From an uncultured Clostridia bacterium (GTDB lineage Bacteria > Bacillota > Clostridia > Oscillospirales > Ruminococcaceae): DNA of 64,000 bases. Positions 1 to 8,312 of this stretch are shown piece by piece. Positions within the stretch are counted from its first letter, which is position 1, and each line of letters starts with the position of its first letter. The notes under the pieces were generated by a model, which saw only the letters and a program-made list of their open reading frames with translations, ran no database searches and had not been told where the DNA came from. Made by a program: the position numbers and the translations under genes. The DNA lies in the NCBI GenBank assembly GCA_947631455.1, contig CANRLH010000004.1:1-64000 (forward strand). The letters are read 5' to 3'.

Positions 1-24
1 CCGTCTTTTTTCGAGTGCTTGACT

Positions 25-54
25 ATTATATCACACTTCCTTTTCCCTTGTCAA
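25..54 (-). promoter_or_regulatory. Strong sigma-A-type promoter firing out of the window
   Basis: On the minus strand TTGACA (49-54) and TATAAT (25-30) are separated by 18 bases, both perfect consensus hexamers. Transcription runs toward position 1, so the gene it serves lies outside the window. The stretch just downstream contains AAGCACTCG, which resembles half of a CIRCE heat-shock operator, but the second arm is not visible. Confidence 0.7.
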
Positions 55-106
55 GTACTTTTTTTAGTTTTTTTGAAAAAATTTTTTTCATGTCTTAAAA
101 AACCGA

Positions 107-130
107 AAAGTGCCGGAAAATCGGCACTTT
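107..130 (-). terminator. Intrinsic terminator of the ABC exporter operon
   Basis: A 9-bp perfect stem (AAAGTGCCG with CGGCACTTT) closes a 6-base loop. On the minus strand it is followed by a T-rich run. It lies 21 bases past the stop codon of the ABC permease gene. Confidence 0.8.
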
Positions 131-151
131 AGGAACTGCTCACACAAAACG

Positions 152-1390
152 CTACTGCTTTTTCACAGCAGATTTTATCGCTGAGAATAAATTCGGTGCT
201 TTTCCGTACATCAAAATTCCCATCTTGTAGATCTTCGCTGAAAGAAGTCCAATGCCAAGTGTTGACAATATCAAGATCACAACAGACGCTATAATTTCTA
301 TTGCTGCAACATCACCCATAGTTATCCTTATAAACATAGACATTGGAGATGTAAGCGGTATGTACGACGCCGCTATCGACAGTGCCGAATCAGTAGCGCC
401 GCTGTTCATTGAATACATAGCTATTATAAATGTTATTATAAATATCCACATTACCGGAGAGATAGCAGCATTCAGATCCTCGATCTTTGAAACAAGTGAA
501 CCTGCCGCACCAAACAAAAATGCATAAATAAAAAATCCAAGAATAAAAAACAGCAGCATAAACAGGATAATTGAAATGGGCATATTGAATATCGAATTTA
601 TAACTTCGTTGTCTTGCCATTCTCCTTTATTTATGTTAAACATCAAAAACGCCGAGCCGAATATCACTGCTATCTGAATCAATCCTGCGCAGCCTACTCC
701 TAAAATCTTTCCGAACATAAGATTTTTGGTCTTGGCGCTGGTTATTAAAAGCTCCATTGCTCGGGTGCTCTTTTCCTGAGCGACGCTTGATGCTACAAAC
801 TGTCCGTACAAAATGATCGCGATATACATAGCAAACACGAAAATATATGTAAACAAAAACGATTCGCTTTGATTCTTGCCTATCTGCACAATATCCGACT
901 CTATCCGGGTGGACATTATTTCCTCAGCCTGACTCGGATCAAGCCCAAGTTCAGTCATTTTTGAATACATAAGCTTTGACTGCATAATTTCATCAAGCAT
1001 CTGCGAATTCGCATCATATAGCCCCATATTGTTAACTATATATTTATATGATGTTTCACTTTCAATAAGAACAGCAAAATCACATTCTTCATTTAAAACC
1101 ATTTCCTTAAGTGCAGATTCATCGGCATCTTTAAAAATTATTTCATTATCGGGAAACATTTCTCCCAAAGCCGAGTCCATATATTCCATATCATTTTGTG
1201 AAACTCCGGAAAACACCACTGCGCTCTTGTCGTTTTCGGCGTCACCGCCTCCTGAAAATAATCCCTTTATCTGCGGAAAGAAAATCACCGCCGCGATAAT
1301 CAGAACAAGTGCTGCGGTTAGCCCAATATAGGCTTTATTTTTCAAGTACGCTCTGATCTCAAACTTAAAGACCGTTAAAAACTGCTTCAT
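152..1390 (-). CDS. ABC-2 type exporter permease (NatB-like)
   Basis: Integral membrane subunit of an ABC exporter, paired with the ATPase encoded just upstream. The ATG at 1390 is chosen over an upstream in-frame ATG because a GGGGGG ribosome site sits just before it; the protein is then 412 residues. One membrane helix lies near residues 20-40. A soluble extracytoplasmic domain of about 130 residues follows, then a bundle of about five helices beginning near residue 178 with the GQFVASSVAQEKSTRAMELL region typical of NatB/ABC-2 permeases. Known relatives export Na+, peptides or antibiotics. The substrate here cannot be read from the sequence. Confidence 0.85.
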   Translation of the reverse strand: MKQFLTVFKFEIRAYLKNKAYIGLTAALVLIIAAVIFFPQIKGLFSGGGDAENDKSAVVFSGVSQNDMEYMDSALGEMFPDNEIIFKDADESALKEMVLNEECDFAVLIESETSYKYIVNNMGLYDANSQMLDEIMQSKLMYSKMTELGLDPSQAEEIMSTRIESDIVQIGKNQSESFLFTYIFVFAMYIAIILYGQFVASSVAQEKSTRAMELLITSAKTKNLMFGKILGVGCAGLIQIAVIFGSAFLMFNINKGEWQDNEVINSIFNMPISIILFMLLFFILGFFIYAFLFGAAGSLVSKIEDLNAAISPVMWIFIITFIIAMYSMNSGATDSALSIAASYIPLTSPMSMFIRITMGDVAAIEIIASVVILILSTLGIGLLSAKIYKMGILMYGKAPNLFSAIKSAVKKQ

Positions 1391-1403
1391 CTCAAGTCCC
1401 CCC

Positions 1404-2297
1404 TTATCTTTTGTTCTCGCTTGTGTATTGAACGAATATATCACTCAGCGACGGCTCATACACCTTAACGCTGTCTATATCAAAGCCGCCCTTAGAAAGT
1501 TCACTTAAAAGCTCGTTCTTTTTGTTCTCAGATTCAATACGCACCCTAACCTTATTTCCGTCAAGCTCACACTGTTCCTTGAGGTACCCGGATATTTTCA
1601 AAGCGTCCTCAGACTCAACAATTATAAGTGTTCTGTCATAGCTCTTTTTTATCTCATCTATATGTCCTGAAAGCGCTATCTTTCCACCGTTTAAAATGGC
1701 GATATTATCGCAAAACTCCTCTATGTAATTCATCTGATGTGATGAAAACAAAACAATCTTTCCCTGTGCAATAACCTCTTTGATAACGTCCTTTAAAAGC
1801 ATCGCATTAACAGGGTCTAGTCCTGAGAACGGTTCGTCAAGCACAACTATATCCGGGTCAGATATCAGAGCGGCAATAAGCTGTATCTTCTGCTGGTTTC
1901 CCTTGGAAAGGGTATCAAGCTTTTTGTCTTTGTACTCATTCATCGACATACGCTCAAGCCATCTGCCGGCTGCAGACAAGGCTTCATTTTTAGAAAGGCC
2001 TTTAAGCTGTCCGAAATACGAAAGCTGTTCTATTATAACCCGCTTAGGATAAAGCCCCCGCTCTTCTGGCAGATAGCCAAACTTTATCTTGCTTCTGTCA
2101 ATAGGCTCACCGTCAAGCAAAACCTCCCCGGCGTCTGCCTCAAACACTCCCATAAGTATCCTTATAGAGGTGGTTTTGCCCGCGCCGTTTCTTCCCAAAA
2201 GCCCAAAAGCGTTTCCGCTTTCAGCCGTAAAGCTTATCCCTTTCAATACGTAGTTATCGTCAAAGCTTTTTTGAATGTTTTTAAACTCAAGCTTCAT
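1404..2297 (-). CDS. ABC transporter ATP-binding subunit (NatA-like)
   Basis: ATPase that should power the adjacent permease. Walker A GRNGAGKT is at about residues 35-42, the signature LSKGNQQK at 130-137, Walker B VVLDEP at 151-156 and the SSH switch histidine near 190. The C-terminal roughly 80 residues resemble the accessory domain (DUF4162 type) common in NatA-like exporters. The start at 2297 is preceded by GGGAG; a longer open frame begins six codons upstream but lacks a better ribosome site. It lies 13 bases from the permease gene, which implies one transcript, driven by the homopolymer-containing promoter at 2377-2406. Confidence 0.88.
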   Translation of the reverse strand: MKLEFKNIQKSFDDNYVLKGISFTAESGNAFGLLGRNGAGKTTSIRILMGVFEADAGEVLLDGEPIDRSKIKFGYLPEERGLYPKRVIIEQLSYFGQLKGLSKNEALSAAGRWLERMSMNEYKDKKLDTLSKGNQQKIQLIAALISDPDIVVLDEPFSGLDPVNAMLLKDVIKEVIAQGKIVLFSSHQMNYIEEFCDNIAILNGGKIALSGHIDEIKKSYDRTLIIVESEDALKISGYLKEQCELDGNKVRVRIESENKKNELLSELSKGGFDIDSVKVYEPSLSDIFVQYTSENKR

Positions 2298-2376
2298 TGT
2301 TCCACTCCCAAACAATTTATTATTCCATATGTACAGTATAACAAATTAGAATATAAAAGTAAATATATTATACCTA

Positions 2377-2406
2377 ATTATACCCCCCCCCGAAAAATTT
2401 TGTCAA
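2377..2406 (-). promoter_or_regulatory. Promoter of the ABC exporter operon with a G9 tract in the spacer
   Basis: TTGACA (2401-2406) and TATAAT (2377-2382) on the minus strand are separated by 18 bases, half of them an uninterrupted run of nine G (C at 2383-2391 on the plus strand). A second TATAAT lies 10 bases further on (2367-2372). Homopolymers inside promoter spacers can slip and change promoter strength; whether this one varies is inference. Confidence 0.7.
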
Positions 2407-2471
2407 GACGCTTTTTGAGCATTAAAGCCTTGATTATATAATGATATAAATACTCCGACGTCGTTAAATTT

Positions 2472-2507
2472 AAAGTCCCTTTTGAAAAACGTTTCAAAAG
2501 GGACTTT
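2472..2507 (-). terminator. Terminator after the small heat-shock gene
   Basis: A 16-bp perfect inverted repeat (AAAGTCCCTTTTGAAA and its complement) with a 4-base loop lies 24 bases past the stop codon of the Hsp20 gene. The U tract is short, but the stem is very stable. Confidence 0.75.
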
Positions 2508-2530
2508 TACAAAGATTATTTGCACTGCTG

Positions 2531-2950
2531 CTATCTGATTTCGATTTGTCTTGTCTGTGACTTTTCATTTGTCTTTTTCGGAAGCGTCAGCATTAACACC
2601 CCGTTATTATAGGATGCGTCTATCGCGCTCTCGTCAACGTTAGAGATATCAAAGCTTCTGCAAAATGAGCCGTAGCTTCTTTCTCTGCGAATATATTCGC
2701 CTCCGGAGTTTTTCTGATCATTTTCAGATTTTCTTTCCGCACAAAGGCTAAGCGTATTTCCGTCAACGCTTATTTTGATATCTTCCTTTTCAAAGCCCGG
2801 CATTTCACACTCAAGCAAGAATTTATCGCCTTCGTCTCTTATATCTGTGCGGCAGTGAGTTACCGGCGAAAAGCCCTTAAAGAAATCCCTTTCAAAATCT
2901 CTTATGGGATTCCAGATATCGTTTCTTTCAAACGGTGTAATTCCAAACAT
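2531..2950 (-). CDS. Hsp20/alpha-crystallin family small heat-shock protein
   Basis: ATP-independent cytoplasmic chaperone that holds unfolding proteins. The 139-residue product has a short N-terminal arm rich in Phe and Asp, then an alpha-crystallin domain from about residue 35 (TDIRDEGDKFLLECEMPGF). The conserved A-x-x-x-N-G-V-L motif near residues 110-117 (YNNGVLMLTLPK) is characteristic of the family. The start is supported by AAAGGAGG just upstream. It stands alone between two terminators. No CIRCE operator is visible in the upstream 150 bases. Confidence 0.9.
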   Translation of the reverse strand: MFGITPFERNDIWNPIRDFERDFFKGFSPVTHCRTDIRDEGDKFLLECEMPGFEKEDIKISVDGNTLSLCAERKSENDQKNSGGEYIRRERSYGSFCRSFDISNVDESAIDASYNNGVLMLTLPKKTNEKSQTRQIEIR

Positions 2951-3089
2951 ATAAAGACCTCCTTTAATATACTATTATATTTATATTTTTTTCGCCGATT
3001 ATTCGTGAAGATGATTTTTTTTAACAAAAAAAGGCACTATACTAAAAGTTGAGGCAACCAAGTAGAGCTACTAAAAAAGTCGTCGCGAA

Positions 3090-4568
3090 CTAAAAAAGTC
3101 CGCAACGACTTGGTGGGAGAGAGCCAAGCATATCCGAACTTGCTTCTAAATCTTTCAGGGAGAGCGTTTTTGCGCATTCCTTGAAGTTGAAATAGAACTC
3201 TATTCTGTCATCATGGAGTATCACCGCATTGACAAAACTGTCAACCAACCGTTTACGATGCTCGATGTTGGTTATGTCCATCTTGCGGAAACGGTGGAAC
3301 CAAAATACAATTTGATCTTTAGTCAGCATAGGCTTTTTGATATTTTCCTGTGCAATCTCAATTTCAAGATCATGCTTTCTGTCTTCCAATTCTTCAAGAC
3401 GCTGTTTCGTGGACGATGTTAGCAGACCTTGCTGAATCGCGTTAAGTAAATTACTGATACCACGTTCGACTTCCGATAATTGTTTTTTCAGCATCGGCAA
3501 CGTGGTATTTTCTCTTTTCTGCAGCTCCATAACCATATCAGCAAGACTATCAATTAAATCATCATCCCATAACACTCGAACAATTTGGTTAAGAACAATA
3601 TTTTCAATCCAGTCTTTTTTGACCGCCTTTTTATTACAACCGGCTTTTCGTTTGGCGGTAATGCACTTGTAATAACGATAGGTGGTTGATGTGCGACTCG
3701 TGCCGCTTTCACCGACCATAAAGGACATACATTTTTCGCAGTATAGTTTTGTGGTAAGAATATAATCGGCATCCGATTTATAGCGCGCAAGTGCCTTCTT
3801 GTTTTTTACCATCTTTTCCTGTACACGGTCAAATAAATCTTTCGGCACAATCGCGGGAATTCCATCAGAAACTACAATGTCTCGATATGAGTATTCTCCG
3901 ATATACCGTCTGTTAGAAAGTATCTTGGAGACGGAATTGATATTTAACTTTGTTCCCCGCGTATTTCGAAGTCCCTTGCGGTTTAAATCCTCAGCAATTT
4001 CCTGCATTGTTTTACCGTCCTCGTACATCTGGTATGCGGTGAGAACAAACGGTGCGGTTTCGGGATTAATTTGAAAATTGTTTTCTTTATCAATAATGTA
4101 GCCGATGGGAATAGTACCGCCGTTGAATTTGCATTTATAGGCATTCTCGGTTTGCCCACGGATTACCTTTTCAGCAAGCTCTGCGGAATAGTACTCTGCC
4201 ATCCCTTCAAGCACAGATTCTAAAATAATTCCTTCCGCACCTTGTGAAATCGCTTCGGTGGCAGAGATGACACGAACACTGTTTCTTTTTAAAATAGCTT
4301 TGTAATATGCGGAATCATATCTGTTGCGGGCAAAACAGTCGAGCTTCCATACAATGACAACATCAAATGTACTGTTAGAACTCTCTTTAATCATTCGTTG
4401 AAAGTCAGGACGATTATCAGTTTTAGCTGATAAAGCACGGTCAATGTATGTACCGATGATTTGGATATCATTTCTTTCGGCAAACGCTTTGCATTCACGC
4501 AGCTGACCTTCTATTGATTCTTCTCGTTGATTATCAGAAGAATACCGAGCATAGATTACACCGGTCAT
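3090..4568 (-). CDS. Large serine recombinase
   Basis: Site-specific DNA recombinase of 492 residues that moves mobile elements through a phosphoserine intermediate. The N-terminal resolvase domain (about 1-145) has the catalytic serine in YARYSS (Ser10) and the RxDRALSA-like and FARN motifs. The recombinase domain follows (PIGY, YEDGKTMQEIAEDLN), then a zinc ribbon (CEKC and later C...C, about 270-310), then a coiled coil around 350-410. AAAGGAG precedes the ATG. The family includes TnpX-like transposon recombinases and phage integrases. It appears full length, but no complete element is obvious around it. The last codons contain a near copy of the tRNA-Tyr 3' end. Confidence 0.92.
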   Translation of the reverse strand: MTGVIYARYSSDNQREESIEGQLRECKAFAERNDIQIIGTYIDRALSAKTDNRPDFQRMIKESSNSTFDVVIVWKLDCFARNRYDSAYYKAILKRNSVRVISATEAISQGAEGIILESVLEGMAEYYSAELAEKVIRGQTENAYKCKFNGGTIPIGYIIDKENNFQINPETAPFVLTAYQMYEDGKTMQEIAEDLNRKGLRNTRGTKLNINSVSKILSNRRYIGEYSYRDIVVSDGIPAIVPKDLFDRVQEKMVKNKKALARYKSDADYILTTKLYCEKCMSFMVGESGTSRTSTTYRYYKCITAKRKAGCNKKAVKKDWIENIVLNQIVRVLWDDDLIDSLADMVMELQKRENTTLPMLKKQLSEVERGISNLLNAIQQGLLTSSTKQRLEELEDRKHDLEIEIAQENIKKPMLTKDQIVFWFHRFRKMDITNIEHRKRLVDSFVNAVILHDDRIEFYFNFKECAKTLSLKDLEASSDMLGSLPPSRCGLF

Positions 4569-4589
4569 TGTATCATCTCCTTTTCTAAG

Positions 4590-4808
4590 TTAGTTAAACT
4601 TGTAATATGTATCTACTCCTGTACATAAATAGTCGCCTTTTTTACCAAAAAGCAATTGTATTGGACAACCCGCTATTAACGCCTTTAATGTTGGTGTTGG
4701 AGCTTTGATTATAAATGCTGCTTCCTTACTATCATTTGCAGGTACATACCATATAGATGCAGCTTCTGCATGCATTCTGTTATATACACGTTCGCTTGGT
4801 ATATGCAA
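4590..4808 (-). CDS. Short uncharacterised open frame in the island
   Basis: A 72-codon frame opened by TTG (an ATG lies 11 codons in) between the recombinase gene and the 196-residue membrane protein gene, same strand. The residue mix looks protein-like (for example the stretch IWYVPANDSKEAAF and the ending GDYLCTGVDTYYKF). However, no ribosome-binding site precedes either start, so it may be the tail of a decayed gene. I do not recognise the family. Confidence 0.35.
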   Translation of the reverse strand: MHIPSERVYNRMHAEAASIWYVPANDSKEAAFIIKAPTPTLKALIAGCPIQLLFGKKGDYLCTGVDTYYKFN

Positions 4809-4818
4809 TTATATCCAC

Positions 4819-5409
4819 TTAAAAATTCAAATAATGGACATACTTTTCACTTTTAGAATTATAAAACTCTTCATCGAACATTTTATTCTTTTCTCCATAT
4901 TCAAATAAATACTTAAATGTAATAGGAGTTTTGAATTTATTGGAAAAATGATACAAGTTATAGAAATAGTTTTGGATTTGGTTATTCATAAGAATTCTAT
5001 CAATTTCATATTTAAAAAATCCAAATTCTTTTTTGGCTATTAGATGAGAGTGATACAAATAACATATATAAGAAAAATATGAAAGGGTTTTATCCATTTT
5101 TCTTTCCAATTCTCCACAGTCGTGAAAATTAGGAGTATACCATTTGTGATTATAGTCTAAAACATAAACTATTTCTTTAATATCCACATCTGTTCGGATT
5201 TTTTCTGTTAACTCATTTATGTATTCTGCTCTCTTAATTTTAACGGATTTTTTCCACTGATGATAACTAAAGCAACCACCAATTACAATTAAAACCATAG
5301 ATAAAAAGCTTATGATATCACTAATAGTAAATTCGTTAATAAACTTTAATATTGGTTCTTTTCCTGTAGAGTTACATGATAAAAAAATATAAATATTATT
5401 TAACACCAC
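4819..5409 (-). CDS. Single-pass membrane protein of unknown function
   Basis: A 196-residue protein with one membrane helix at about residues 32-49 (IISFLSMVLIVIGGCF). A basic stretch follows (WKKSVKIKR), which places the remaining roughly 145-residue helical, aromatic-rich domain in the cytoplasm. The GTG start has AAGGAAA upstream. The overall plan recalls small membrane proteins such as DUF4760 members found in mobile islands, but I cannot assign it. It sits directly behind a decayed excisionase-like gene and ahead of the recombinase. Base composition is markedly AT-rich, like the rest of the island. Confidence 0.65.
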   Translation of the reverse strand: MVLNNIYIFLSCNSTGKEPILKFINEFTISDIISFLSMVLIVIGGCFSYHQWKKSVKIKRAEYINELTEKIRTDVDIKEIVYVLDYNHKWYTPNFHDCGELERKMDKTLSYFSYICYLYHSHLIAKKEFGFFKYEIDRILMNNQIQNYFYNLYHFSNKFKTPITFKYLFEYGEKNKMFDEEFYNSKSEKYVHYLNF

Positions 5410-5423
5410 TAATATTTCCTTTC

Positions 5424-5600
5424 TTATTTTCCAGCTTGTCCACTATTAACCTATTCGTCAATTTCGGACACTATAAACTTCTACTTCTTACCGATCTTAT
5501 GGGTCAACATATCTATGTTCGCTATCCGCTGCAATACTGAATCTCGACTTATGCCGAGATATTTACATATCTCCAAAAGGAAATATAATGATTTTATGTC
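5424..5600 (-). pseudogene. Decayed excisionase-type HTH gene with two in-frame TAG codons
   Basis: The minus-strand frame reads EICKYLGISRDSVLQRIANI, then THKIGKK-stop-KFIVSEIDE-stop-VNSGQAGK and a final TAA. This is the characteristic pattern of helix-turn-helix excisionase-family proteins (LGISRDTV...HKIGxxWKFxxxEVDEWV). Both family tryptophans are replaced by TAG (5481-5483 and 5451-5453), each one base change from TGG. The 5' end is also missing, because TAA lies just upstream in frame. The gene ends 14 bases before the start of the 196-residue membrane protein gene. Confidence 0.7.
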
Positions 5601-5634
5601 TTATACATATTTGGGACAAATGATGTTTATCATT

Positions 5635-6378
5635 TCACTCCATTTTCTTCATAGCTTTAATTAAAAGAAAATTCGGTTTATGCAGATATTTTTCCCAGCT
5701 CTTATCACGCTCGATTGTTTCTTTGGTAGGAATAGGTTCAATCATTTTTTCAATGGTAAAGCCTGCTGTGACAAGCGCATTGATGATTTCAGAGAAAGTG
5801 CGGTGATACTTCTCAACGCCGTCAACAATCCATCTTGTACTACGCTTTCCGCCTCGAGCATAGTCCGTTAAGTTGTAGTGGAGTACATTGTCATCAGCAT
5901 CTTTCGACCAACTTGCTCCCGCAATCGGTGCGGTCGTCAGTGGATGCTCCTGTGAGAAGATAAAATAACCGCCGTCATTTAGCAAGCTATATACATCCTT
6001 TACAAATAAGCCGAAATTCTCAATATAGTGCAACGCAAGTGAACTGAAGACTACATCGAATTTACGCTTGAGAAAAGAAAGATCGCTCATGTCTGCACGG
6101 ATAAATTCAATATCTGAATGCTCCGCTGTCGCAACAGCAAGCATTTTTTCGGAAATATCCACACCTAACACCGTAGTTGCTCCAAGCGCTTTGAATTCGG
6201 CACAATTTTCACCGTAGCCACATCCAAGATCAAGTACAGCTTTCCCTTGAAGATCCGGTGCAAGAGAGAAAAGAGCAGGTTTCTCTTCAAGATTATTTGC
6301 ACTATACTGATTGTCCCGCAGCTTCTTATATCCATCAAAAAAATCTTGGTTATCGTATATGTTTTGCGATTTGTTCAT
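5635..6378 (-). CDS. Class I SAM-dependent methyltransferase
   Basis: A 247-residue cytoplasmic methyltransferase. The SAM-binding glycine motif DLGCGYG is at about 50-56, the acidic residue ending beta-2 in GVDIS at about 76, and motif IV in VVFSSLALHY. The C-terminal part resembles Methyltransf_11/ubiE-like enzymes that act on small molecules; the substrate is unknown. The ATG at 6378 is preferred over an upstream GTG because AGGAG lies at proper distance. It follows the acetyltransferase-nucleotidyltransferase gene with a gap of about 64 bases on the same strand, so the two may be cotranscribed island genes. Confidence 0.85.
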   Translation of the reverse strand: MNKSQNIYDNQDFFDGYKKLRDNQYSANNLEEKPALFSLAPDLQGKAVLDLGCGYGENCAEFKALGATTVLGVDISEKMLAVATAEHSDIEFIRADMSDLSFLKRKFDVVFSSLALHYIENFGLFVKDVYSLLNDGGYFIFSQEHPLTTAPIAGASWSKDADDNVLHYNLTDYARGGKRSTRWIVDGVEKYHRTFSEIINALVTAGFTIEKMIEPIPTKETIERDKSWEKYLHKPNFLLIKAMKKME

Positions 6379-6442
6379 TTCACACACTCCTGTCCGTTAT
6401 ATGTTTTTTACTAAGAATAGGACGAAAAATATGTATTTTCAT

Positions 6443-7702
6443 CTAATGTACTATTCCTTTCAATTCCTTCTCCAGCACATCAGCAAAGCATTGTATTGAC
6501 TCTGCAAGCGTTTCTGCATAGTCAAGCATCTGCTTGTCAGCCTTGTATATAAACGACGATCTGCGAACCTTCACAGCAATTTTAAGGAAATCGGGGACCG
6601 GACACAGATCATTCTCTAAAGCCCAGTCTGCCGCAGCGGTCTTTGCAATGATTTTTCCGGTGCGGAGCGTGTATAAGCATCGAGCAATATCCAATAGCCA
6701 CCCAAAGGAATATAGGTTGCGTCCTGTCTTCTGTGCATATTTTCTTATGGTTTCGTAATGGCGTTCCACATCGGCATACAAATCGCTGAAACTCGGCGCC
6801 TTCAACTGACCGCGAATATCTCGGCCGTGAAGTAAGACGCTGTTTTCAATTAGCTCTGTCATACCGAAACTATCAAACACATATGTATCTGTAATTCTTT
6901 CACCGGTAGTCCCCCAGTAAACCGCTCGGTCAGAGGAGTCCGATATAAAAGCCTCCAGTGTCAGCATACCGCCCTCAAAAGATCGATAATATAGATTGCA
7001 GGGTTCTTTCTCAAGAATCGTTTGTCGAAGTTTTACGAGCTTTTGTGCTTGTATTTCGGCTATCTGTTTATCTGTCAATACGAGAATATCAATATCACTC
7101 CAACCGAAACGGAAATCTCCAAGAGGAAGCGAGCCATAAAGATAAATGGATGGAGAACAATCTGAAAGAATGTTGCTGATTTGCAGAGCCATTTCCTTAA
7201 TTGTACCCTCGCGAGTATTATATTTTTTGAGAGTTTCACGGCAATCTCCTCGGAAATGATAACTGTTTCCGTTTTTATTTTCACCAATAATTTGTAGTCC
7301 CAAATGCTCTAATATGCTTTGGGATTTTTGATTTTGTTTGTGCGCATATGCCTCAACATAAGGAGTTTCTTGTGGGATAATTTCAAATAAAAAAGAGTAT
7401 AAGCGTCGGAACAAACCTGTTCCATGGTACTCTTTGTTAAATTGAATTTCTTCCATCATAAAGGTTGTTGCATTGACATAGTACTGAAAATATCCAATAA
7501 TTTCAGTATCATCGTAGATCAAAATAATATGCCGTGCATCCTTTTCGAGTGCCGGAGCAACAGCATCAAGCCATAATCTATAGTCATCTACATAGCTGTT
7601 TTCAGTTGGCGCAATCACACTCATATTAGAGTGTAAGATTTTGAAAAGTATCGGTAAAATATCGGTTGCTTCATTCTTCTGAAGAATACGAAATGAAATC
7701 AT
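6443..7702 (-). CDS. GNAT acetyltransferase fused to an aminoglycoside-type nucleotidyltransferase
   Basis: A 419-residue two-domain protein. Residues about 1-155 form a GNAT fold with the acetyl-CoA loop in EYHGTGLFRR (91-100). Residues about 165-415 are a polymerase-beta-type nucleotidyltransferase with GS at 190-191 and the metal-binding pair D203/D205 (WSDIDILV), plus a helical C-terminal domain like that of streptomycin/spectinomycin adenylyltransferases (ANT(3'')/ANT(9), DUF4111 type). Such enzymes modify aminoglycosides with acetyl or AMP groups. Activity on any drug is inference. It lies in the AT-rich island, so recent acquisition is likely. AGGAGGAAT precedes the start. Confidence 0.8.
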   Translation of the reverse strand: MISFRILQKNEATDILPILFKILHSNMSVIAPTENSYVDDYRLWLDAVAPALEKDARHIILIYDDTEIIGYFQYYVNATTFMMEEIQFNKEYHGTGLFRRLYSFLFEIIPQETPYVEAYAHKQNQKSQSILEHLGLQIIGENKNGNSYHFRGDCRETLKKYNTREGTIKEMALQISNILSDCSPSIYLYGSLPLGDFRFGWSDIDILVLTDKQIAEIQAQKLVKLRQTILEKEPCNLYYRSFEGGMLTLEAFISDSSDRAVYWGTTGERITDTYVFDSFGMTELIENSVLLHGRDIRGQLKAPSFSDLYADVERHYETIRKYAQKTGRNLYSFGWLLDIARCLYTLRTGKIIAKTAAADWALENDLCPVPDFLKIAVKVRRSSFIYKADKQMLDYAETLAESIQCFADVLEKELKGIVH

Positions 7703-8312
7703 ATAATCTATTCCTCCTTACCGCATTGACACTTTTGTGAATCTCATAAACCTTAAAATTTCAACATATTGCAGGAATTATGATATGTATTTTTGTGCTG
7801 GCGCACTTAAAATAACGCTTTCTATTATTACAGCTAACTATAATTGTAGTATAACATAATTCACGCTTATCTTCAAGGCATTCGCTAGCTTATTTAGAGG
7901 TTTCATAGTCAATTCCAATTAACTTTCTAAAACAGGTTAGACTGTTTTTAAAGAGCGTAATATCCCTTCTTTTTTACTTCAGCCAAGCTTATTTGAAAGC
8001 GTTAAAACTTTGTTCTATATAACGTCAAAATCAATACAATTACTCTAACATAAGAAATATATTGTAACTTACCACAATCATTTCACTATGAAATCAGTTT
8101 TAACGACATTGACATATTCCATAAAAATATATATACTTTTAATAGTAATTTACTAGATAAATATAAATTCGGGTGTTGAATTTTATAAAGCAATTTTAAT
8201 ACTCGGTGCGGTTTAAGACAAATACAATAATAAGCAGTTAAGCATTTATCTTTTATATTAAAATACTCTATTTGCACGCATAATTTTGAATTTGATAATA
8301 GGAAGGTTTGAA
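7703..8312. other. AT-rich intergenic stretch between divergent island genes
   Basis: No convincing gene is visible. A weak terminator-like hairpin (AAAACAG/CTGTTTT) lies at 7929-7948. The stretch must hold the divergent promoters of the fusion gene and the M24-like gene. TATACT on the minus strand near 7850 is a candidate -10 box, without a clear -35. Confidence 0.4.

Noticed and set aside
11-20. CIRCE-like half site GCACTCG near the left edge
   Set aside because: Only one arm is present; at the required spacing the second arm is not visible before the window edge.
7929-7948. Hairpin AAAACAG/CTGTTTT as a terminator
   Set aside because: It lies upstream of both flanking divergent genes, so it has no transcript to end, and the stem is only seven AT-rich pairs.
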